Assembly (NCBI GenBank): GCA_964613305.1
Contig: CAZTII010000032.1
Location: forward strand, 1 to 19,766
DNA: 19,766 bases
DNA from: CAZTII01 sp964613305
GTDB lineage: Bacteria > Bacillota_I > Bacilli_A > Erysipelotrichales > Erysipelotrichaceae
Reading direction: 5' to 3'
The notes below the pieces were generated by a model that was not told the DNA's origin, made no database searches, and was given only the letters and a program-made list of their open reading frames with translations. This document shows positions 14,048 to 19,766 of this stretch, one piece after another; the stretch's first letter is position 1; every line of letters begins with the position of its first letter. The translations under genes were made by a program, and so were the position numbers.

Positions 14048-15359
14048 TGGTCACCTTTTCTAATTGTTTTACTTTTGTGAGTAAATAGAATCCAATAACA
14101 AACAATCCAATTAATGCTAAAATACCGTATTTGCTTTGACCTGTAATGGTTGCGAAAATCGTGATGAGCAATGGACCTAAGAAATCAGCGAATTTTCCGA
14201 AGATATCAAAGAAGCCAAAATATTCATTGGATTCATTTTTAGGGATAATTTTGCCATAATAGGCACGTGATAAAGCTTGGATTCCACCTTGAGCAATCGC
14301 AACTAAGACACATAATACCCAAAACTCATGAGTTTTATCGAGTTGATATCCATAGAAACAAATAAAGATATAAATGATAATAAGTGCTCTAAGGATGTCT
14401 AATGTTTCAAATTTCTTTGCTAGGTTGCCAGTGATGATGGCAAAAGGGAAAGCGATGATTTGGGTTACTAGTAATGCGACAATCATATCACTTGTGCCAA
14501 TTCCTACTTCGGCACCATATGTTGTGGCCATGGATATGATGGTGTACACACCGTCAATATAACAGAAATAAGCGATGACATAGAAGAACATTTTTTTGTC
14601 AGCGATTATTTTTTTAAAGGTAATACCGATGCGAGAAAATGCTTCTTTGATTTGGTTTTGATGATTTTCTAAGTAGTGTACTTGTTTTACATCTTTTAAT
14701 AGTGGGATAGAAAAGAGCACCCACCATATCGCGGTGATGTAGAAGGAAATTTGAGTTGCTTTTCCTACAGTTAAATTGAATGGGGTAAATAAAATTAAAT
14801 ATAATCCCATGACAAAGGGAATACAACTACCGATGTAGCCCCAAGCAAAACCTAGAGAAGAAATATTGTCCATTCTTTCATCAGTTGTCACATCGACTAG
14901 CATCGAATCGTAGAAGATGTTGCAGCTTGAATAAGCGATTCGTGCTAATAATATAAGTCCTAAATACGCTAAATAGTTATTTGTTACCCCCAGTAATAAA
15001 CAACATAGTGCTCCGATTGTTAGAAAGAAGGTGAATAATTTTTTTTTCATTCCTTTGTAGTCGGCAACAGCTCCTATCATTGGTGCCATGATTGCGACAA
15101 TTAAGACGGCTAAGGTTGTGTTTAGACCAAATAGACCGGATTTAATGGCTTCAAAGGCTTGTAGATTACCGTTTAATGCTTCGTTGGCATTATTTTTAAA
15201 TAGAAATTGAACAAGTGGTGAAGTACATACTTGTTGTAAACCTTCATTGTCAACGAGTGCTCTAAAGAATACTGGAATTGTTGCGGTTAATATGAGTGTA
15301 AATGCGCTATTAGCAACATCATATAAAATCCAACTTTTTTCATTTTTAGTTAATTTCAT
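14040..15359 (-). CDS. MFS transporter, Atg22/UMF1-like family
   Basis: This is a 439-residue membrane protein with about twelve predicted helices. The N-terminal hallmark WILYDVANSAF (10-20) and a C-terminal-half segment QALSRAYYGKIIP followed by NEYFGFFDIFGKF identify the UMF1 family of the major facilitator superfamily, related to the yeast vacuolar effluxer Atg22. Bacterial members are mostly uncharacterised exporters, so no substrate is assigned. There is a strong ribosome binding site AAAGGGG (complement of 15366-15372). The gene shares a divergent control region with the phospholipase-family gene and is followed by an overlapping gene for a small membrane protein. Confidence 0.9.
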   Translation of the reverse strand: MKLTKNEKSWILYDVANSAFTLILTATIPVFFRALVDNEGLQQVCTSPLVQFLFKNNANEALNGNLQAFEAIKSGLFGLNTTLAVLIVAIMAPMIGAVADYKGMKKKLFTFFLTIGALCCLLLGVTNNYLAYLGLILLARIAYSSCNIFYDSMLVDVTTDERMDNISSLGFAWGYIGSCIPFVMGLYLILFTPFNLTVGKATQISFYITAIWWVLFSIPLLKDVKQVHYLENHQNQIKEAFSRIGITFKKIIADKKMFFYVIAYFCYIDGVYTIISMATTYGAEVGIGTSDMIVALLVTQIIAFPFAIITGNLAKKFETLDILRALIIIYIFICFYGYQLDKTHEFWVLCVLVAIAQGGIQALSRAYYGKIIPKNESNEYFGFFDIFGKFADFLGPLLITIFATITGQSKYGILALIGLFVIGFYLLTKVKQLEKVTNG

Positions 15360-15382
15360 TGTCTTTCCCCTTTAATGTTTCT

Positions 15383-15410
15383 ATTTTACCATAGATAGGT
15401 TAAAAGTTAA
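15383..15410 (-). promoter_or_regulatory. promoter of the MFS operon
   Basis: On the - strand: -35 TTAACT (complement of 15405-15410), a 16-base spacer, and -10 TAAAAT (complement of 15383-15388) with an extended TG. Its -35 overlaps the region of the oppositely directed promoter, so the two may compete. Confidence 0.5.
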
Positions 15411-15436
15411 TTAAATTCGGATAAGTTTGGTATAAT
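15408..15436 (+). promoter_or_regulatory. promoter of the phospholipase-family gene
   Basis: TATAAT at 15431-15436 is preceded by an extended TGG at 15428-15430. The -35 (around 15408-15413, TAATTA) is poor, which an extended -10 can offset. It is back to back with the MFS promoter. Confidence 0.5.
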
Positions 15437-15458
15437 TAAATACGAAGAGGAGAAGAGT

Positions 15459-16415
15459 ATGCCAAATGTTATAACGCATGCATTACAAGGTAGAGAAGTT
15501 GTTCGTGGTGTTTCTGGAGGACTTGAGAAAATAATTCAAAGAAACATGCAGTTGTTTTCGATGGGAACAAGTGGTCCTGATTTTTTCTTTTATTACAATG
15601 CATATCCGTGGATGGATCAGAAAAAAGCGAAAGAAGTAAGTAATATTGGTAATAAAATTCATAGTAGTCAAATTAATCGTTTCTTTTCTGAAGTGTTCAC
15701 TGAAGTGAAAAATCATCAAACGCAAGAAAAGATTAGTTATGTATGTGGATTATTGTGTCATTGGTCGTTGGATAAAGTGGCTCATCCGTATATTTTTTAT
15801 CGTTCAGATGATATTACTCCTTATGAACATCGTCGCTTTGAATCGCATCTTGATTATATAATGTTGACTATTGTTGGTAAATCAATTTCAGAGTTTCCAT
15901 CGTATCAACAAGTCGATCATACTGATGCGATGATATCGGTTGTCTCTGATGTATATTGTCATGCCGTAAATACCGTATATGGTGTTTTGTGTGATTATAG
16001 GATGGTTAAAAAAAGCTTTTCTCATTTTAAAAGTATACAACGATTATTGTTTGATCCTACTGGTAAAAAACTGCCGTTTTTTTATTCTTTAGAAAAAAAT
16101 ATATTAAAAAAACCACATGCTTTTTCATCGATGATCGTTCCTTTACAACCAGATGAATTGGATATTTTAAATAGTAAAAAGAAAACATGGTATCATCCAT
16201 GTACTAAAACAGAACGTAATGAGTCGTTTGTGGAATTGTTTAATACATCTATTGCGGTAGGAATTGAGGTTTGTAACTTATTTTATAGCTATTTGAAGAA
16301 TGATGTGTCGTTGGAAGACTGTTTATCGTTTATTAATAATCAATCGTATGAGACTGGTTTATCGTATGAATGTGAGATGAAATTTTTTGATTGTATCTAT
16401 GCAAACAAGCAATAA
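15459..16415 (+). CDS. zinc-dependent phospholipase C family protein
   Basis: This 318-residue protein is of the Zn_dep_PLPC family. Likely zinc ligands follow the family pattern: His7 in MPNVITHA, Asp41 in GTSGPDFFFY, His68 in GNKIH, His101 and Asp105 in GLLCHWSLDKVAHP, His109, and His130 in RRFESHLDY. There is no signal peptide, unlike secreted Bacillus and Clostridium phospholipases, so this member should be cytosolic. Such intracellular homologues are common in anaerobic Bacillota and their substrate is unknown; phospholipase activity should not be assumed. GAGGAG at 15447-15452 supports the ATG. The C-terminal half (about 180-318) shows no motif I recognise. No terminator is seen before the pfl promoter. 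Confidence 0.82.
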   Translation: MPNVITHALQGREVVRGVSGGLEKIIQRNMQLFSMGTSGPDFFFYYNAYPWMDQKKAKEVSNIGNKIHSSQINRFFSEVFTEVKNHQTQEKISYVCGLLCHWSLDKVAHPYIFYRSDDITPYEHRRFESHLDYIMLTIVGKSISEFPSYQQVDHTDAMISVVSDVYCHAVNTVYGVLCDYRMVKKSFSHFKSIQRLLFDPTGKKLPFFYSLEKNILKKPHAFSSMIVPLQPDELDILNSKKKTWYHPCTKTERNESFVELFNTSIAVGIEVCNLFYSYLKNDVSLEDCLSFINNQSYETGLSYECEMKFFDCIYANKQ

Positions 16416-16418
16416 TAA

Positions 16419-16427
16419 TGGTATAAT
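16419..16427 (+). promoter_or_regulatory. extended -10 promoter of the pfl operon
   Basis: TGG-TATAAT (16419-16427) matches an extended -10. The -35 at 16399-16404 (ATGCAA) is weak. Transcription would start near 16434, inside the perfect 8-base palindrome TGTTAACA (16433-16440), leaving a leader of about 110 bases. Confidence 0.45.
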
Positions 16428-16432
16428 AATCG

Positions 16433-16510
16433 TGTTAACAGAATTCTTGGACACAAGGTTAATTAGAACTAACTTTTAGTGCACATTGGTATCTTTTCTG
16501 TTGAAAAAGG
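16433..16510 (+). promoter_or_regulatory. structured leader of pflB
   Basis: Between promoter and gene lie several inverted repeats: TGTTAACA (16433-16440), CTTG-N4-CAAG (16446-16457), the near-palindrome GTTAATTAGAACTAAC (16458-16473, one mismatched pair) and CTTTTC-TGTT-GAAAAAG (16493-16509). They could be operators for an anaerobic or redox regulator or RNA hairpins in the leader. I cannot match them to a known motif; the ZTP (pfl) riboswitch core is not present. Confidence 0.35.
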
Positions 16511-16543
16511 TTTACAATATAAAAGAAGAAAGAAGGAGATAAA

Positions 16544-18616
16544 ATGATTAAAGAGTGGGAAAGTTTTACACCAGGCAAGTGGTGTGAGCATGTTGATGTT
16601 CGTGAATTTATTCAATTGAATTATACTCCATATGAAGGAGATGATTCTTTCTTAGCTGGCCCTACTGCTAGTACTACAGCATTATGGGATCAAGTGTGTG
16701 ATTTAACAAAAGCAGAACGTGAAGCTGGTGGCGTATTGGATATGGATACGAAAGTTGTTGCGACCATGACATCGCACGCAGCTGGTTATTTAAATAAAGA
16801 TTTAGAAAAAATTGTTGGTTTTCAAACCGATAAACCATTTAAACGTTCACTTCAACCATTTGGTGGTATTAAAATGGCAGAGAATGCTTGTGAAGCGTAT
16901 GGTTATAAAGTAGATCCAGAAATTATTGATATTTTTACTAAATATCGTAAAACACATAACCAAGGGGTTTTTGATGTTTATACACCAGAAATTCGTTTAG
17001 CTAGAAAATCAGGTATTATTACAGGGTTACCTGATGCGTATGGCCGTGGTCGTATTATTGGTGACTATCGCCGTGTTGCATTGTACGGTGTTGATTTCTT
17101 AATTGCTGATAAGAAAAAACAATTAGCGACGTCTCATGTTTCAATGACAGTTGATAATATCGTTTTACGTGAAGAATTAAGCGAACAAATTAGAGCATTA
17201 GGTGATTTAAAGAAATTAGGTCAAATTTATGGTTTTGATATTTCTAAACCAGCAATGAATGCTCAAGAAGCAATTCAATGGTTATACATTGGTTACTTAG
17301 CAGCGGTGAAGGAACAAAATGGTGCGGCGATGAGTTTAGGTCGTACATCTACATTCTTGGATATTTATATTGAACGTGACTTAGAGACAGGTGTTATTAC
17401 TGAAGAGGAAGCTCAAGAATTTATTGATCATTTTATTATGAAACTTCGTCTTGTGAAATTTGCTCGTACTCCTGAATACAATCAATTGTTCTCAGGTGAC
17501 CCAACTTGGGTTACAGAATCAATTGGTGGTATGGGCTTAGATGGTCGTCCATTGGTTACTAAAAACTCATTCCGTTATTTACATACTCTTACAAACATTG
17601 GTACTTCTCCTGAACCAAACTTAACAGTATTGTGGTCAATGAATTTACCGATTAACTTTAAACGCTATTGTGCTAAGATGTCTATTAAAACATCGTCTAT
17701 TCAATATGAAAATGATGATTTAATGCGTCCTTCGATGGGTGATGATTACGCTATCGCATGTTGCGTATCGTCAATGCGTGTTGGTAAAGAAATGCAATTT
17801 TTTGGTGCTCGTGCTAACTTAGCAAAATGTTTATTATTCGCAATCAACGGTGGTGTTGATGAAAAATTATTGACTCAAGTAGGTCCATCGTATCGTCCAG
17901 TTACTTCTGAAGTACTAGAGTATAACGACGTTATGGCAAAATTTGATGCGATGATGGAATGGTTAGCTGATTTATATGTGAATACATTGAATATTATTCA
18001 CTATATGCATGATAAATACGCTTATGAACGCCTTCAAATGGCTCTTCATGATCGTGATGTTAAACGTTTCTTTGCTACTGGTATTGCAGGTTTATCTGTT
18101 GTTGCGGATTCATTGAGTGCGATTAAATATGCGACAGTGAAACCAATTAAAAATGCTGAGGGCATTATAGTTGACTATAACATCGAAGGAGATTATCCTA
18201 AATACGGTAACAACGATGATCGTGTTGATAGCATCGCGGTAAACTTAGTTGAAACATTCATGAATAAGATTAGAAAACATGAAACGTATCGTAATAGTTT
18301 CCCTACAATGTCAATCTTAACAATCACTTCAAATGTTGTGTATGGTAAGAAAACAGGTAATACACCGGATGGTCGTAAATGTGGTGATCCGTTTGCTCCA
18401 GGTGCTAACCCTATGCATGGTCGTGATGAAAAGGGTGCATTAGCTTCCTTATTGTCTGTATCAAAATTACCATTTGCTGATTCTCAAGATGGAATTTCTA
18501 ATACATTCTCGATTATTCCAGATGCATTAGGAAAAGAAACAGCAGTATTTACAGGTGATTTAGATTACGATTCAATTTGTAAAAATTCATCGTGTGGTAT
18601 TCCGAACTTAGATTAA
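16544..18616 (+). CDS. pflB: pyruvate formate-lyase, catalytic barrel lacking the glycyl-radical domain
   Basis: This 690-residue protein aligns with PflB (about 750-760 residues) from the N-terminus through FSIIPDALGK (655-664). The cysteine pair Cys406-Cys407 in IACCVSSM, followed by GKEMQFFGARANLAKCLL, is the active site that cleaves pyruvate with CoA to acetyl-CoA and formate. It then ends with a 26-residue acidic tail containing a Cys-x4-Cys (679, 684) instead of the usual C-terminal domain. The glycine that must carry the radical is therefore missing here and lies in the next gene. There is no sign of decay: the strong ribosome binding site AAGGAG (16532-16537), an intact frame and both partners downstream indicate a functional split enzyme. 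Confidence 0.93.
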   Translation: MIKEWESFTPGKWCEHVDVREFIQLNYTPYEGDDSFLAGPTASTTALWDQVCDLTKAEREAGGVLDMDTKVVATMTSHAAGYLNKDLEKIVGFQTDKPFKRSLQPFGGIKMAENACEAYGYKVDPEIIDIFTKYRKTHNQGVFDVYTPEIRLARKSGIITGLPDAYGRGRIIGDYRRVALYGVDFLIADKKKQLATSHVSMTVDNIVLREELSEQIRALGDLKKLGQIYGFDISKPAMNAQEAIQWLYIGYLAAVKEQNGAAMSLGRTSTFLDIYIERDLETGVITEEEAQEFIDHFIMKLRLVKFARTPEYNQLFSGDPTWVTESIGGMGLDGRPLVTKNSFRYLHTLTNIGTSPEPNLTVLWSMNLPINFKRYCAKMSIKTSSIQYENDDLMRPSMGDDYAIACCVSSMRVGKEMQFFGARANLAKCLLFAINGGVDEKLLTQVGPSYRPVTSEVLEYNDVMAKFDAMMEWLADLYVNTLNIIHYMHDKYAYERLQMALHDRDVKRFFATGIAGLSVVADSLSAIKYATVKPIKNAEGIIVDYNIEGDYPKYGNNDDRVDSIAVNLVETFMNKIRKHETYRNSFPTMSILTITSNVVYGKKTGNTPDGRKCGDPFAPGANPMHGRDEKGALASLLSVSKLPFADSQDGISNTFSIIPDALGKETAVFTGDLDYDSICKNSSCGIPNLD

Positions 18617-18641
18617 ATTTAGAAAAGGAGATTAATTGATT

Positions 18642-18881
18642 ATGACTAATGATGCTCAAGTTGAAAATTTAGTTAGTATGTTAGATGGTTATATGGCTAA
18701 AGGTGGTCATCACCTTAATGTCAATGTGTTTTCTAGAGAAACACTGTTAGATGCTCAAGCTCATCCTGAAGCTTATCCACAATTAACAGTTCGTGTTTCT
18801 GGATACGCTGTAAACTTTAACAAACTTACAAAAGAACAACAAGATGATGTAATTCACCGTACTTTCCATAAAGGTATGTAA
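18642..18881 (+). CDS. separate glycyl-radical domain of pyruvate formate-lyase (GrcA/YfiD-like)
   Basis: This 79-residue protein corresponds exactly to the C-terminal domain of PflB: NLVSMLDGYM, GGHHLNVNVFSRETLLDAQ, and the radical site RVSGYAVNF, where the glycine is residue 54. It ends in the family's terminal helix TKEQQDDVIHRTF. It is shorter than E. coli YfiD/GrcA (127 residues), which backs up an intact PflB. Here no intact PflB is encoded beside it, so it is probably an obligatory subunit. The ribosome binding site AAAGGAG (18624-18630) precedes it. The start is either ATG 18642 (11 bases away) or TTG 18636 (5 bases, adding two residues). It lies 25 bases after the lyase gene and two bases before the activase gene. 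Confidence 0.92.
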   Translation: MTNDAQVENLVSMLDGYMAKGGHHLNVNVFSRETLLDAQAHPEAYPQLTVRVSGYAVNFNKLTKEQQDDVIHRTFHKGM

Positions 18882-18883
18882 GT

Positions 18884-19636
18884 ATGAATGGGTATGTTCA
18901 TTCCATTGAAACGCTAGGAACGGTTGATGGGCCAGGCCTTAGATATGTTGTTTTCTTAGCGGGGTGTCCTTTACGTTGTAAGTATTGCCATAATCCCGAT
19001 ACGTGGAATATTCAAAGTGGTAAACTGAAATCAGTAGAGGAAATCTTAAATGATTATGAACAATATCGAGGTTTTCTTAAAGGTGGCGGTCTTACTGTTA
19101 CTGGAGGAGAACCTTTGGTTCAATTGGATTTTTTGATAGAATTGTTTACTGAAGCAAAAAAACGTCACATTCATACTTGTTTAGATACAAGTGGCGCAAC
19201 ATTTACTCTTTCTAAAGTGGATAAATTTACGGTTTTGATGAATGTAACGGATTTGATTATGTTGGATATTAAACATATTGATGATGAAGAATACTATAAT
19301 CTTACAAAAGGTAAATTAAGTGAGACAAAGGCAATGATGGATTTTATGGCATCAATGCATAAGGATGTATTAATTCGTCATGTGATTGTGGAAAATATTA
19401 CGTATGATCAAAAGCAATTGTATCGCTTAGGGTATTATTTAGGCGGCTATCGTAATGTTGTGGCGATTGATGTATTACCATATCATACGATGGGGGTAAA
19501 CAAGTATCAATCATTAGGATTAGAGTATCCATTAAAGAATGCACGAACAATGTCAAAAGACGAAAGTGTGAAAGCACGTAAAATTATTGATGTTGGTATC
19601 GCTGATAAATTATCGGGTATTGAACCTAGATTATAA
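18884..19636 (+). CDS. pflA: pyruvate formate-lyase activating enzyme (radical SAM)
   Basis: This 250-residue protein has the radical-SAM cluster motif Cys28-x3-Cys32-x2-Cys35 in GCPLRCKYCHNPDTW, the TVDGPG segment (13-18), the GGEP-type SAM-binding motif VTGGEPLVQ and the PflA-like DTSGAT. It uses S-adenosylmethionine and a [4Fe-4S] cluster to abstract a hydrogen from the target glycine. Its target here would be the glycine in the separate small protein encoded immediately upstream. AAAGG (18870-18874) inside that gene and the two-base gap imply coupled translation, giving co-production of radical domain and activase. Confidence 0.95.
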   Translation: MNGYVHSIETLGTVDGPGLRYVVFLAGCPLRCKYCHNPDTWNIQSGKLKSVEEILNDYEQYRGFLKGGGLTVTGGEPLVQLDFLIELFTEAKKRHIHTCLDTSGATFTLSKVDKFTVLMNVTDLIMLDIKHIDDEEYYNLTKGKLSETKAMMDFMASMHKDVLIRHVIVENITYDQKQLYRLGYYLGGYRNVVAIDVLPYHTMGVNKYQSLGLEYPLKNARTMSKDESVKARKIIDVGIADKLSGIEPRL

Positions 19637-19667
19637 AACCATAGATTTAATTATCTATGGTTTTTTT
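19636..19667 (+). terminator. terminator of the pfl operon
   Basis: AAACCATAGAT (19636-19646) and ATCTATGGTTT (19653-19663) form a perfect 11-base stem with a 6-base loop, followed by continuing T to 19667. It is a strong intrinsic terminator starting at the pflA stop codon. Confidence 0.85.
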
Positions 19668-19683
19668 CATTACCGAAGGTAAA

Positions 19684-19706
19684 TACCACGTGCTATGCGC
19701 GTGGTA
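19684..19706 (+). repeat. GC-rich hairpin downstream of pflA
   Basis: TACCACGTGC (19684-19693) and GCGCGTGGTA (19697-19706) can form a 10-base stem with one G-T wobble and a TAT loop. Just before it, TTACC-GAA-GGTAA (19670-19682) forms a smaller hairpin. No T-run follows, so it is not an obvious terminator. Function unknown. Confidence 0.45.
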
Positions 19707-19719
19707 ATAGCCTTTTAGA

Positions 19720-19747
19720 TTCAAAAAACACCAACTTTCGATATAAT
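19720..19747 (+). promoter_or_regulatory. possible promoter at the window end
   Basis: TTCAAA at 19720-19725, a 16-base spacer and TATAAT at 19742-19747 could drive a gene beyond the window. The remaining bases to 19766 show no start codon with a ribosome binding site. Confidence 0.4.
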
Positions 19748-19766
19748 ATAAGAGCCTGACAGCAAA

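Noticed and set aside
16433..16440. Rex operator at TGTTAACA
   Set aside because: Only 8 bases of dyad; the longer Rex consensus with flanking TTG/CAA arms and a central spacer is not met.
16416..16543. ZTP (pfl) riboswitch upstream of pflB
   Set aside because: The conserved G/C-rich core of that riboswitch is not present in this AT-rich leader.
18541..18660. Frameshift or premature stop in an ordinary pflB gene
   Set aside because: The lyase tail replaces, rather than precedes, the missing domain. The small gene has its own ribosome binding site and begins at the start of the domain, and several bases would have to change to rejoin the frames.
126..19636. Genetic code 4 (TGA as tryptophan)
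   Set aside because: All genes are full length with TGG tryptophans and no in-frame TGA, so the standard bacterial code holds.

Overview
The window is AT-rich, gene-dense chromosomal DNA of a low-GC Gram-positive anaerobe. The gene order secG-rnr-smpB, the strong GGAGG-type ribosome binding sites, a lipobox-bearing binding protein and a pyruvate formate-lyase locus point to Bacillota. My best guess is an Erysipelotrichia-like or other Mollicutes-related lineage (inference, not proven). All 19 genes read cleanly in the standard code. None of them stops with TGA (16 TAA, 3 TAG). No rRNA, tRNA, CRISPR array, insertion sequence or phage gene is visible, and no gene-free stretch exceeds about 160 bases.

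Layout. (1) 126-2957, + strand: housekeeping block secG, rnr (RNase R), smpB. (2) 3115-8466, + strand: a complete ABC importer made of a DUF3798-type lipoprotein, a double-ATPase protein and two permeases of the branched-chain/sugar/nucleoside permease superfamily. It is preceded by two copies of a dyad-symmetric site and a promoter, and a hairpin sits between the binding protein and the ATPase. (3) 8520-10895, + strand: a cob(I)alamin adenosyltransferase-like P-loop protein, a metallo-beta-lactamase-fold hydrolase and an M20 amidohydrolase, tightly coupled and following the transporter. (4) 10923-13721, - strand: tgt, queA, queH, the last steps of queuosine tRNA modification. (5) 13778-15359, - strand: an Atg22/UMF1-like MFS transporter and a small three-helix membrane protein. 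(6) 15459-16415, + strand: a cytosolic zinc-dependent phospholipase C family protein, transcribed divergently from the MFS gene. (7) 16544-19636, + strand: pyruvate formate-lyase and its activating enzyme.

How they fit together. The pfl locus is the most striking part. The lyase polypeptide keeps the two active-site cysteines but stops before the glycyl-radical domain. That domain is encoded by the next gene as a separate protein of about 79 residues with its own ribosome binding site, followed two bases later by the radical-SAM activase. This looks like a naturally two-piece glycyl radical enzyme. The second item is the DUF3798 transporter next to a corrinoid adenosyltransferase and two metallohydrolases. 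It suggests an import-and-process system for an unknown substrate, possibly corrinoid-related. No B12 riboswitch is visible, and a terminator-like hairpin separates the transporter from the enzymes.
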